Of a stretch of DNA of 13,251 bases, positions 1 through 6,067 are shown one piece after another. Both the position numbers and the translations under genes were made by a program. The stretch comes from Anaerolineae bacterium (GTDB lineage Bacteria > Chloroflexota > Anaerolineae > B4-G1), in the NCBI GenBank assembly GCA_030620125.1, contig JAUXFI010000028.1:1-13251 (forward strand). The letters run 5' to 3'. Below the pieces are notes generated by a model. The model was given only the letters and a program-made list of their open reading frames with translations, was not told the DNA's origin and searched no databases. The stretch's first letter is position 1. Every line of letters begins with the position of its first letter.

Positions 1-1
1 A

Positions 2-268
2 ACCATGGAGTTTGAGCGAAAGAGAGAGGTGATTGAAAAGCTTAAAGAGAAAGGTTTGTGGCAGAGGGCGAGGAACAGAATGCAAGATACAAGATATGGG
101 GGGCGAGAGACACGAGGCGAGTGTCTGGTAGGCTTGGGCATTGGCTTTCTCCTCACAAAGCTCTGCTACCCCACCTCACCTGCCCGCGCAAGTTGGCTTG
201 CTGACCCAGAAAGCGAGAGAGGTCTCACGTGCCGACTTGCGCAGACGGGCAGAGCGGGTAGAATATGA
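2..268 (+). CDS. possible 3' end of an unidentified left-edge gene
   Basis: A reading frame is open from the left edge to a TGA at 266-268. Only the first 25 or so codons, rich in Lys, Glu and Arg (EFERKREVIEKLKEKGLW), look like real protein, perhaps the end of a helical region. After about base 80 the frame passes through two CAAGATA heptamers and two hairpins, and the translation looks like spacer DNA. An ATG at 5 has no recognisable ribosome binding site. It may be the tail of a gene that starts outside the window, a gene broken by the heptamer array, or chance. I recognise no family. Confidence 0.2.
   Translation, partial: TMEFERKREVIEKLKEKGLWQRARNRMQDTRYGGRETRGECLVGLGIGFLLTKLCYPTSPARASWLADPESERGLTCRLAQTGRAGRI
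180..252 (+). promoter_or_regulatory. long imperfect hairpin upstream of the Nudix gene
   Basis: CTGCCCG (180-186) pairs with CGGGCAG (246-252). CGCAAGTTGGC (187-197) pairs with GCCGACTTGCG (231-241), with one G-T pair. The result is an 18-bp stem with a four-base bulge (242-245) and a 33-base loop (198-230) that itself contains the short palindrome GAGAGGTCTC. The 3' foot lies 22 bases before the Nudix start. There is no following T-run, so it is not a standard intrinsic terminator. It could be a leader structure, a REP-like element or inverted ends of a small mobile element; the sequence does not decide. Confidence 0.5.
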
Positions 269-274
269 TGTGAA

Positions 275-847
275 ATGACTCATTCTGACGACAAACCCAA
301 CGGAATCAAACTCGGCTGGCAACATCTGGCCACTGACTATCCATTCACCCACCACATGTTCCGCGTGCGGGAGGATCAGGTGCGCTGGCCCGACGACCAC
401 GTGGCCCCCTACACCTACATCCAGAGCACCGGCGCGGTCTGGGTGGTGCCGGTAACTGCCGACGGGCAGGTTGTTCTCATCCGCCAGTTTCGCTACACGC
501 TGGATGACTGGTGCTGGGAGGTGGTCGCCGGTGGCTTTCACGATTTTAACGGCAGCCCCCTCGACCTGGCGAAGCGGGAGTTGGCCGAGGAGGTAGGAGG
601 AGAAAGCGACGACTGGCTCTACGTGGGTTCCTTCCACCCCGGCGTCGGCATCATTGATGAGACCTGCCACATCGTGCTGGCCCGCAATGTCCGGTTGGAC
701 CGCGAACCGCAGCGCGAGCCGGGCGAGATCATCGAGGTGCACCCGGTGTCGATTGAGCGGGCACTGGAGATGGCGCGCAACGGCGAGATGGTAGACGGCC
801 ACAGCGCGCTGGCTCTCCTGCGCTGCGAACCTCATATTTACTGTTGA
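275..847 (+). CDS. Nudix hydrolase, ADP-ribose pyrophosphatase-like
   Basis: This 190-aa protein belongs to the Nudix family, which hydrolyses nucleoside diphosphates linked to another group; the layout resembles ADP-ribose/ADP-sugar pyrophosphatases (inference). The strands before the box (residues 54-85, including VVLIRQFRY) match the usual 'Q-R/Y' region of these enzymes. The Nudix box spans residues 87-109, with the metal-binding core RELAEEVG (R101, E102, E105, E106) intact. The first glutamate of the consensus GX5EX7REUXEEXGU is Gly93, and the last hydrophobic position is Gly109, so the box is slightly degenerate. ATG 275 has no strong Shine-Dalgarno sequence, but no better in-frame start is visible. 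The esterase gene follows after 9 bp, so the two are probably cotranscribed. It has no signal peptide and should be cytosolic. Confidence 0.88.
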   Translation: MTHSDDKPNGIKLGWQHLATDYPFTHHMFRVREDQVRWPDDHVAPYTYIQSTGAVWVVPVTADGQVVLIRQFRYTLDDWCWEVVAGGFHDFNGSPLDLAKRELAEEVGGESDDWLYVGSFHPGVGIIDETCHIVLARNVRLDREPQREPGEIIEVHPVSIERALEMARNGEMVDGHSALALLRCEPHIYC

Positions 848-856
848 GGTGTCAAA

Positions 857-1681
857 ATGACCCGACATTCTCACCTGGACCCATCCCCCTTCTTCCTCGA
901 GGGCGGCCCCGTTGGGGTGCTGCTCATTCACGGCTTCACCGGTTCACCGCCAGAGATGCGGCTAGTGGGAGACTACCTACACCAGCGGGGTTTCACCGTG
1001 TCTGGGCCGCTTCTGCCGGGACACGGGACTACTGTAGAGGACATGAACCGCTGCAAGTGGACCGACTGGACTGGTCACGCGGAGATGGCGCTGGCCGATC
1101 TCCAAACTCGCTGCGAGACGGTCTTCGCCGGCGGCCTCTCGATGGGCTCTCTGCTTGCCATCTACCTGGCTGACCAGCATCCCGAACTGCCGGGGATTAT
1201 CCTCTACTCCCCCGCCGTCGTGGTAGCTGAACGGCTCATTTACCTGACCCCTATCCTCAAGTACCTGATCCACAAGAAGCCCAAGTCCGATAAAAGCGAC
1301 AGCGACCTGACCAGCTCGGAGGCTGACATGCGCCTCTGGAGTTACGAGGAGAACCCCATCCCCGCTGCTTACGAACTCTTGAAGCTGATCCGGCGGGCGC
1401 GGCGGGCACTGCCCCGGTTGACGTGCCCCCTGCTCGTTATCCACAGCACGCTTGACACGGCCATTCATCCCGACAGTGCCCGGTACACCTACGAGCGGGC
1501 TGGCTCTGCCGACAAGGAGTTGATCACACTGCGCAACTCTGGTCACTGCATCACGGTGGATAGCGAGTGGGAAACGGTGGCGGAGAAGACTTGCGAGTTC
1601 GTCCAGGCGCACCAGGAGCGAGCCCCCGATTCAGGTTCTTTGCGTGGCGACCCCGACAAGTTAGGGAGTCCAACACCCTGA
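857..1681 (+). CDS. alpha/beta-hydrolase, Est30/S33-type carboxylesterase
   Basis: This 274-aa serine hydrolase resembles the Est30 carboxylesterase and monoacylglycerol lipase group. HGFTG (25-29) supplies the oxyanion-hole region. The nucleophile elbow is GLSMG (93-97) with Ser95. The likely acid is Asp200 in STLDTAIHPD, and the catalytic histidine is His230 in NSGHCITVD; the NSGH-xx-T-x-D ending is typical of Est30-like enzymes. Residues about 122-185 form the small helical cap and are very basic (HKKPKSDKS). There is no signal peptide. The ribosome binding site GAGGTG (846-851) overlaps the stop of the Nudix gene, which supports both ATG 857 and translational coupling. The last 20 or so residues (after EFVQAHQ) are low-complexity and look like read-through into spacer DNA. 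The natural substrate cannot be told from the sequence. Confidence 0.88.
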   Translation: MTRHSHLDPSPFFLEGGPVGVLLIHGFTGSPPEMRLVGDYLHQRGFTVSGPLLPGHGTTVEDMNRCKWTDWTGHAEMALADLQTRCETVFAGGLSMGSLLAIYLADQHPELPGIILYSPAVVVAERLIYLTPILKYLIHKKPKSDKSDSDLTSSEADMRLWSYEENPIPAAYELLKLIRRARRALPRLTCPLLVIHSTLDTAIHPDSARYTYERAGSADKELITLRNSGHCITVDSEWETVAEKTCEFVQAHQERAPDSGSLRGDPDKLGSPTP

Positions 1682-1717
1682 CCACGCCAACTCCCAAAGA
1701 GTCCAGGGATGTTTGCA

Positions 1718-1742
1718 GCAGAGGCTAGAAGCCGGCCTCTGC
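1718..1742. terminator. hairpin between convergent genes
   Basis: GCAGAGGC (1718-1725) and GCCTCTGC (1735-1742) form a perfect 8-bp stem with a 9-base loop. It contains the TAG stop (1725-1727 on the + strand, read in reverse) of the minus-strand TPR gene and lies about 40 bp beyond the esterase stop. Neither side has a T-run, so a Rho-independent terminator is doubtful; it may only protect 3' ends of the convergent transcripts. Confidence 0.3.
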
Positions 1743-3245
1743 CTCCTGGCACAACCGGATGCCTTCCAGCGCGTTCGGTTCTTCTGGGTCTATCTGGAGC
1801 GCTGCATCGAAGAGGGGGTACGACTTGTGACATTCGTCCATGTAGAAATAGGCCAGCCCCAGGGTGTAAAAGTACTCGATCGCGGGTCCATCAACCTGCG
1901 TAGCTTCGAATTCCATCTCCGCGCTCCCATTGGCCTTGACGTTGAACGACCCAGTGTTCAGCGGATTGCCTGAGAGCGTATTGACTCCCTTGAACCAACC
2001 CACGTATGCCTGATCGTAGCTTAATCTAGGCACTCCTTCCAGTATCAGCGTGTACTTTCCCGCCCGCGTGTCAAGTGTCACTGTACCACGCGCGTTGGCC
2101 CACGCCTCGTCATACTCCTTCTCCGGCGCTAGTGTGGCCTGCAGTGTGTCCAGGTTATCCTCTGACGTGGAGACAAAGTCACCGCGCATCACCACGTCCG
2201 ACGATGGCTCCATAGCATCGCTACCCCGGTCCTCAATGGTAATGTAGAATTCCTTGGCGTTCTGTCGTGCTGTGATGTACTCAAACCTGATGGCTCGCTC
2301 GAAACTGGGGATAGCAGCCTCATAGTTACGACGTGCCCAGTAGGTGATCGCCAGGTGTCCAAACGCTCGTCCGAACTCGGGATCGGCCTCGGTCGCTTGC
2401 TTGAGGATGGTCTCGGCCTGATCGTACTCTTCCAGGGTAAAGTATGTCCATCCTAGTTGGTCGCAGGCTTCAGCGTTGCTGGGGTCAATCTCGATGGCTC
2501 GCTGGAAACTGTTCGCCGCCGCGTCCAAATCTCCCAGCGCCCGGTAGTTTCGCCCGGCGGAGACGTGGATGTAAGCCAGGTTGGGGCAAAGTTCCAGTGC
2601 CCGCTCGTAAGCCTTCAACGCGCCCCAATAGTCTCCCTGCGTCTCCAGCACGTAGCCATAGTTGCGCTGCACGTCCGCGCTATGTTCGTTCAATTGTAAG
2701 GCGGTCCGAGCGACCTCCATTGCATCTGCCCAGCGCATGGCGTCGGCATAGGCCTCGGCCAGGTAGGCGTACCCCTCGGCGTAGGTCGGGTCCAGTTCGA
2801 TAGCGCGTCTGCAGGCATCAATCGCCTCCATTACATCACCGTTCCAGTCGTAGGCCAGCCCCAGGACCGCCCACGCCCGCGCGTTCTCCGGCGCCATCTC
2901 GACCGCCCGTCGAGCGCGGTGCACCGCCTCCAAAGTCCGCCCCTCCAGGACCAGCAGCCGCGCCGGGGGGATGCGCAGCAGCACGTCGCCGGGATCGAGC
3001 GCGATGGCCTGCTCGTAGGCAGCGATGGCCTCCGCCAGTTTGCCCTGCAGGTACAATTCCTCCGCCTCGGTAGCGTAGGAGAGCGCCGCGCGCGTGGGCG
3101 TAGGGGTTGGGGTGAAGGGGCTCTCGACTTGCTCTTGTTGGATAAGAGTATAGACGTAGAAGGCAGCGCCGATGAGCAGCAGCAGAATCAGCACGCGCCA
3201 CGGAGATGAGCGACTCTTTTTTCGCCGTCGTGGTTCGAGATACAT
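1725..3245 (-). CDS. membrane-anchored TPR protein with inserted RskA-C-like domain
   Basis: This is a 506-aa protein. It starts with a short basic segment (RRRKKSR, 6-12) and one membrane helix (about 17-35), followed by a Pro-Thr linker (TPTPTPT, 45-51), suggesting anchoring with the bulk outside the cytoplasm. About eight TPR units run from 57 to 322 with clear signatures such as AIAAYEQAIALDP and ALKAYERALELCP. The array then breaks. Residues about 333-450 are beta-rich and acidic, with segments GTVTLDTRAGKYTLILEGVP (387-406) and YVGWFKG (414-420) followed by G-S-F-x-V. This resembles the anti-sigma-K (RskA) C-terminal sandwich fold, by pattern only. A last TPR (455-490) follows, so the domain is an insertion rather than a C-terminal addition. 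ATG 3245 has no good Shine-Dalgarno sequence. The role is unknown; protein-protein scaffolding at the envelope is the safest inference. Confidence 0.85.
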   Translation of the reverse strand: MYLEPRRRKKSRSSPWRVLILLLLIGAAFYVYTLIQQEQVESPFTPTPTPTRAALSYATEAEELYLQGKLAEAIAAYEQAIALDPGDVLLRIPPARLLVLEGRTLEAVHRARRAVEMAPENARAWAVLGLAYDWNGDVMEAIDACRRAIELDPTYAEGYAYLAEAYADAMRWADAMEVARTALQLNEHSADVQRNYGYVLETQGDYWGALKAYERALELCPNLAYIHVSAGRNYRALGDLDAAANSFQRAIEIDPSNAEACDQLGWTYFTLEEYDQAETILKQATEADPEFGRAFGHLAITYWARRNYEAAIPSFERAIRFEYITARQNAKEFYITIEDRGSDAMEPSSDVVMRGDFVSTSEDNLDTLQATLAPEKEYDEAWANARGTVTLDTRAGKYTLILEGVPRLSYDQAYVGWFKGVNTLSGNPLNTGSFNVKANGSAEMEFEATQVDGPAIEYFYTLGLAYFYMDECHKSYPLFDAALQIDPEEPNALEGIRLCQEAEAGF

Positions 3246-3267
3246 TTGGTCAATCCAGAGTCAGGCA

Positions 3268-3355
3268 GGGAGACAGACAATATCTCCCGATACTGCGTTT
3301 CGGGCCGTGAAGTGTAAAGCGAGCCGGAAGTGACCTTTCATCGCCGGTTCCGGCT
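3268..3355 (-). promoter_or_regulatory. structured 5' leader of the minus-strand TPR gene
   Basis: Three inverted repeats lie between the predicted transcription start and the TPR start codon. AGCCGGAA (3322-3329) pairs with TTCCGGCT (3348-3355), with an 18-base loop. CCCGA (3286-3290) pairs with TCGGG (3300-3304). GGGAGA (3268-3273) pairs with TCTCCC (3283-3288). The last two share bases 3286-3288 and exclude each other. The leader is over 100 bases long, unusually long for a gene with no strong ribosome binding site. It matches no riboswitch class that I know. Confidence 0.35.
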
Positions 3356-3365
3356 GGGCAAAGCA

Positions 3366-3393
3366 ATGATAGCATTTTCGTGCCACAAGTCAA
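3366..3393 (-). promoter_or_regulatory. extended -10 promoter for the TPR gene
   Basis: Read on the minus strand, -35 is TTGACT (3388-3393), then a 16-bp spacer, then -10 TATCAT (3366-3371) preceded by TGC, an extended -10 TGn motif. Each hexamer matches the sigma-70 consensus at five of six positions. The predicted start is near 3359, giving a leader of about 113 bases. Confidence 0.6.
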
Positions 3394-3395
3394 GG

Positions 3396-3423
3396 TTGCC
3401 CTGCCTACCGGTTATGGTAGAAT
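3396..3423 (+). promoter_or_regulatory. extended -10 promoter for rmlB
   Basis: The -35 is TTGCCC (3396-3401), followed after 16 bp by -10 TAGAAT (3418-3423) with the extended TGG motif at 3415-3417. Transcription should start near 3430, and a strong ribosome binding site AGGAGGT (3448-3454) stands 5 bases before the ATG at 3460. The -35 box is 2 bp from the -35 box of the divergent TPR promoter. Confidence 0.6.
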
Positions 3424-3459
3424 AGCGCGGAACGAGTCTCACAACACAGGAGGTACATT

Positions 3460-4491
3460 ATGCGCAATTTGATGGTTACTGGTGGAGCTGGCTTTATCGG
3501 CTCGAACTTTGTCCGTTATGTGCTGGAAAGGTATCCCGACTACCACATTGTCGTCTACGACAAACTGACCTACGCCGGGAACCTGGATAATCTCAAGGAC
3601 GTGGCCGAGCAGTTCGCCGGTCGTTACGGTTTCGCGCGGGGTGACATCTGCGACGCTGCCACGGTGCGGGAGACGATCCGCGCCTACGACGTGGACACCA
3701 TCGTCAATTTTGCGGCAGACACTCACGTTGATAGGTCCATTATGGACCCCGACGCCTTCATCAAGACCGACGTCTACGGCGCTTACGTGCTGCTGGAGGC
3801 GACCCGCGAGTTTGGGTTGGAGCGTATGCACCAGGTGGGCACTGACGAAGTCTACGGCCACGTACCAGAAGGCGCTTCGAAAGAGACCGACACCGTCGCC
3901 CCACGCAGCCCCTACGCCGCTAGTAAAGCCAGCGCCGACCTGATGGTCAACGCCTACCACGTCACTTATGGCCTGCCGGTGACCATCACCCGGGGCGCGA
4001 ACAACGTCGGCCCATACCAATATCCTGAAAAAGTCGTGCCGCTCTTTGTCACCAACGCAATTGATGACCTGCCGCTGCCCCTCTACGGCGACGGGTTGCA
4101 AGTGCGTGATTACCAGTACGTGCTGGATCACTGCGAGGCGATTGACATTGTGCTGCACAAGGGGGAGATCGGCGGCATCTACAACATCGGCACCGGCACC
4201 GAGATGCCCAATATTGACATGACCCACCTGGTACTCAAACTGCTGGGCAAGCCGGAGAGTCTCATCCAGCCGGTGCGCGACCGGCCCGGCCACGACCGGC
4301 GCTACGCGCTCAATGTGCTCAAGATCTGCGGGCTGGGCTGGGAACCGGCCCACACCTGCGAGGAAGCCATCAAGAAGACGGTGCGCTGGTACGTCGAGAA
4401 CGAGTGGTGGTGGCGGCCCATCAAGAGCGGCGAGCATTATCAGGAGTATTACAGGCAGCAGTATGATGGGCGGGAAGTCAATGAACAATGA
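3460..4491 (+). CDS. rmlB: dTDP-glucose 4,6-dehydratase
   Basis: This 343-aa extended-SDR enzyme converts dTDP-glucose to dTDP-4-keto-6-deoxyglucose, the branch point to dTDP-rhamnose and other deoxysugars. Visible features are the NAD-binding TGGAGFIG (7-14), DKLTYAGNLDNL (34-45), FAADTHVDRSI (84-94), the catalytic triplet TDE (128-130) and Y152xxxK156, NNVGPYQYPEK (181-191), and RPGHDRRYA (275-283). Length is normal for the family. The usual TRCSNNYGPYQFPEK stretch reads TRGANNVGPYQYPEK here, so Cys-Ser and one Tyr are replaced, which makes it a divergent member. AGGAGGT before ATG 3460 fixes the start. The last codons (VNEQ and stop) lie in a CAATGAA heptamer array. No rmlA, rmlC or rmlD is in the window; the neighbouring gene is a cupin but not a recognisable RmlC. 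Confidence 0.93.
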   Translation: MRNLMVTGGAGFIGSNFVRYVLERYPDYHIVVYDKLTYAGNLDNLKDVAEQFAGRYGFARGDICDAATVRETIRAYDVDTIVNFAADTHVDRSIMDPDAFIKTDVYGAYVLLEATREFGLERMHQVGTDEVYGHVPEGASKETDTVAPRSPYAASKASADLMVNAYHVTYGLPVTITRGANNVGPYQYPEKVVPLFVTNAIDDLPLPLYGDGLQVRDYQYVLDHCEAIDIVLHKGEIGGIYNIGTGTEMPNIDMTHLVLKLLGKPESLIQPVRDRPGHDRRYALNVLKICGLGWEPAHTCEEAIKKTVRWYVENEWWWRPIKSGEHYQEYYRQQYDGREVNEQ

Positions 4492-4515
4492 GTCAATGAA
4501 ACAATGAACAATGCG
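4479..4515. repeat. CAATGAA heptamer array at the rmlB/cupin junction
   Basis: There are five units: CAATGAA (4479-4485), CAATGAG (4486-4492), CAATGAA (4494-4500), CAATGAA (4502-4508) and CAATGCG (4509-4515), with single-base slips between some units. The array contains the last codons and stop of rmlB (4489-4491) and the ATG of the cupin (4511). A related array lies in reverse orientation at 4985-5006. Confidence 0.7.
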
Positions 4516-4864
4516 TATTGAGAGAGCTGATCCAAACGCCAGTAAGGGGTGGTATGTCGGGCACTGGAACTCTGATCTGCCCGTCTCGGTCGGGTACGCG
4601 AACGAGGGGATTGACGAGCCGCACGTCCACCACAGGATCACAGAGATTTACCTGGTCGCGCGCGGCACGTCGGAGATGCGGGTAGATCAGGAGACAGTCA
4701 CTCTGGAGGCTGGGGATGTAATCGTCATCGAACCCGGCGAGGCGCACACGTTTCTATCCAGTTCGCCAGAGTACTTTCACTTTGTGGTTCACGTGCCCGG
4801 CTTGTCGAGTGAGGAAGCACAGGTCGAGAAATCCCCGGCGACACGCTCACGCCTGGGGCTGTGA
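4511..4864 (+). CDS. small single-domain cupin protein
   Basis: This 117-aa protein is almost entirely one cupin barrel. Cupin motif 1 is HVHHRITEIYLVARG (38-52), giving metal ligands His38, His40 and Glu45 in the HxHx4Ex6G pattern. Motif 2 is AGDVIVIEPGEAHTF (67-81), with His79 as the fourth ligand. It is shorter than RmlC epimerases and lacks their usual features, so function cannot be assigned; a sugar-ketoisomerase or a small-molecule sensor is possible. It lies 19 bp after rmlB and is probably cotranscribed with it. ATG 4511 lies in the heptamer array with no Shine-Dalgarno sequence, so expression may depend on coupling to rmlB. The residues after HVPGL (about 97) are disordered-looking. 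Confidence 0.8.
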   Translation: MRIERADPNASKGWYVGHWNSDLPVSVGYANEGIDEPHVHHRITEIYLVARGTSEMRVDQETVTLEAGDVIVIEPGEAHTFLSSSPEYFHFVVHVPGLSSEEAQVEKSPATRSRLGL

Positions 4865-4865
4865 T

Positions 4866-4958
4866 GAGCGACCCCGGCCGCATCGCCTAAAGCCCATCTC
4901 CCGGGCCTGCAAGGAGTTCGGCCTGCTGGCCGAGGGCGACGAGGATTTGGTGATTTGA
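4866..4958 (+). pseudogene. remnant of a TtcA-like tRNA-thiolation ATPase (N-terminal part)
   Basis: Read in the frame beginning with GAG at 4866, the spacer encodes KPISRACKEFGLLAEGDEDL and ends at TGA 4956-4958. The segment resembles the stretch just before the SGGKDS PP-loop of TtcA-type enzymes, where a pattern like 'I-x-R-A-x-x-D/E-F-G-M/L-x-x-x-G-D-R-V-L-V' is usual. It stops before the PP-loop, exactly where a GATTTGA heptamer array begins. There is no usable start and the codon use is G+C-rich like the neighbours. I infer a truncated gene fragment; chance resemblance is possible because the match is short. Confidence 0.35.
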
Positions 4959-4972
4959 GATTTGTTGATCTG
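4944..4972. repeat. GATTTGA heptamer array
   Basis: Units are GATTTGG (4944-4950), GATTTGA (4952-4958) and GATTTGT (4959-4965), then the degenerate TGATCTG. The array supplies the stop of the TtcA-like fragment. Confidence 0.5.
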
Positions 4973-4984
4973 CTGCAAGTTGAC

Positions 4985-5006
4985 CATTGTTCACTGTCTC
5001 ATTGTT
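4985..5006. repeat. inverted CATTGTT heptamer array
   Basis: Units are CATTGTT (4985-4991), CACTGTC (4992-4998) and CATTGTT (5000-5006). Its reverse complement matches 4484-4506 at about 20 of 23 positions. The two arrays therefore form a near-perfect inverted repeat around the cupin gene and the TtcA-like fragment. Confidence 0.6.
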
Positions 5007-5024
5007 AGTTCTTTCTCCTATCGC

Positions 5025-5053
5025 TTTCTTTCCTGCGTTGCTTGTGGTATACT
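5025..5053 (+). promoter_or_regulatory. extended -10 promoter for argF
   Basis: The -10 TATACT (5048-5053) is preceded by TGG (5045-5047), an extended -10. The -35 is weak (TTTCTT at 5025-5030, 17-bp spacer). The predicted start near 5060 gives a leader of about 26 bases. The promoter lies inside the hydrophobic upstream reading frame, which argues against that frame being translated. Confidence 0.5.
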
Positions 5054-5085
5054 ACTTGCCAGCAGAAAACCTACTGGAGGTATCA

Positions 5086-6015
5086 ATGGACCACTTTCTC
5101 AGCTTGGCTGATCTGACACCCAATGAACTGCGTGGCTTGCTCAACCTGGCGGTTGAACTGAAAGATGAGTGGAAGGCCGGCGGAAACCGTCCCCTGCTCA
5201 AAGGCAAGACGTTGGGCCTGGTCTTCCAGAAGCCATCCTTGCGCACTCGCGTCTCCTTCGAGATGGGGATGATCCACCTGGGCGGACAGGCGCTCTACCT
5301 CTCTCCCTTGGAGATCAAACTGGGCCAGCGGGAGAGCGTGCCGGATGTAGCCCGCGTCCTCTCCCGCTACGTGGACGGCATCATGGCGCGTGTCTTTGCC
5401 CACGACGACATCCTCACGCTGGCGGAGTACTCTCGCGTGCCCGTCATCAACGGCCTCTCCGACTACAACCACCCTTGCCAGGGGTTGGCCGATTTCCTCA
5501 CCATCGTCGAGCGCAAAGGCTGGGAGCTAAAGGGCCGCAAACTGGCCTTCATCGGCGACGGCAACAACGTAGCGACCTCGCTGCTCTTTGGCGCAGGCTT
5601 GCTGGGGATGGATTTCGTCATCGCCGGGCCGCCGGGCTACGAACTGCCCCCCAACGTGTGGGCGCAGGGAGAGCAATTCGGCGCCGCTAGCGGCAGTCGC
5701 CTGTTGGCAACCCACGATCCCCACGAGGCAGTCGCCGGGGCCGACGCCATCTACACCGACGTGTGGGCCTCGATGGGCCAGGAAACCGAGGCCGAGGAGC
5801 GAGCCCGTATCTTTATGCCCTACCAGGTGAATGAGACTTTGGTGGCCGAGGCACGCCCCGACGTCATCGTCATGCACTGCCTGCCGGCCCACCGGGGACA
5901 GGAGATCACCGACGGCGTCTGCGATGGGCCGCACTCGGTGCTGTGGGATCAGGCCGAGAACCGTATGCACGCACAAAAAGCTATCCTAACTCAGTTGTTG
6001 GCAGTCAGCCGTTAG
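5086..6015 (+). CDS. argF: ornithine carbamoyltransferase
   Basis: This 309-aa cytosolic enzyme makes citrulline from ornithine and carbamoyl phosphate in arginine synthesis. The carbamoyl-phosphate loop is [11 protein letters not shown] (49-59), followed by HPCQGLAD (129-136). The ornithine-side motifs are DVWASMGQE (225-233) and MHCLPAHRG (263-271, with Cys265), which favour OTCase over aspartate transcarbamoylase. I start at ATG 5086 because GGAGGT (5076-5081) stands at the right distance and the length is then normal. An in-frame ATG at 4987 would add 33 hydrophobic residues encoded by spacer and promoter DNA. The last six residues (LLAVSR) and the TAG stop are made of heptamer repeats, so the C-terminus may have been rewritten. 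No other arg genes are nearby. Confidence 0.95.
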   Translation: MDHFLSLADLTPNELRGLLNLAVELKDEWKAGGNRPLLKGKTLGLVFQKPSLRTRVSFEMGMIHLGGQALYLSPLEIKLGQRESVPDVARVLSRYVDGIMARVFAHDDILTLAEYSRVPVINGLSDYNHPCQGLADFLTIVERKGWELKGRKLAFIGDGNNVATSLLFGAGLLGMDFVIAGPPGYELPPNVWAQGEQFGAASGSRLLATHDPHEAVAGADAIYTDVWASMGQETEAEERARIFMPYQVNETLVAEARPDVIVMHCLPAHRGQEITDGVCDGPHSVLWDQAENRMHAQKAILTQLLAVSR

Positions 6016-6067
6016 CAACCAGCGGCTAACGGCTATGGACGACTAACTGCTAAAAGGCTAACGGCTA
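5997..6067. repeat. GTTAGCC/GGCTAAC heptamer array with hairpin
   Basis: Successive 7-base units can be read: GTTGGCA, GTCAGCC, GTTAGCA, ACCAGCG, GCTAACG, GCTATGG, ACGACTA, ACTGCTA and a final AAAGGCTAACGGCTA. Orientation flips near 6018-6024, giving a perfect 10-bp stem AGCCGTTAGC (6007-6016) / GCTAACGGCT (6025-6034) with an 8-base loop. A second copy of the right arm lies at 6057-6066, directly before the next start codon. The array includes the stop codon of argF. Confidence 0.65.

Noticed and set aside
180..252. Hairpin considered as a T-box or intrinsic terminator
   Set aside because: No T-box consensus (AGGGTGGNACCGCG) and no T-run after the stem.
4479..4515. Heptamer array considered as a CRISPR or phase-variable coding repeat
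   Set aside because: There are no spacers or 20-40 bp repeats, and units slip by single bases, so it is not CRISPR; too few perfect copies for a convincing phase-variable tract.
3439..4641. 400-aa open frame on the minus strand opposite rmlB and the cupin
   Set aside because: It is the mirror of strongly supported plus-strand genes; the translation has no domain and its end crosses the cupin gene.
4987..5085. Hydrophobic 33-aa N-terminal extension of ArgF, possibly a signal peptide
   Set aside because: It is encoded by a heptamer array and the promoter; GGAGGT before ATG 5086 and normal OTCase length give the true start.
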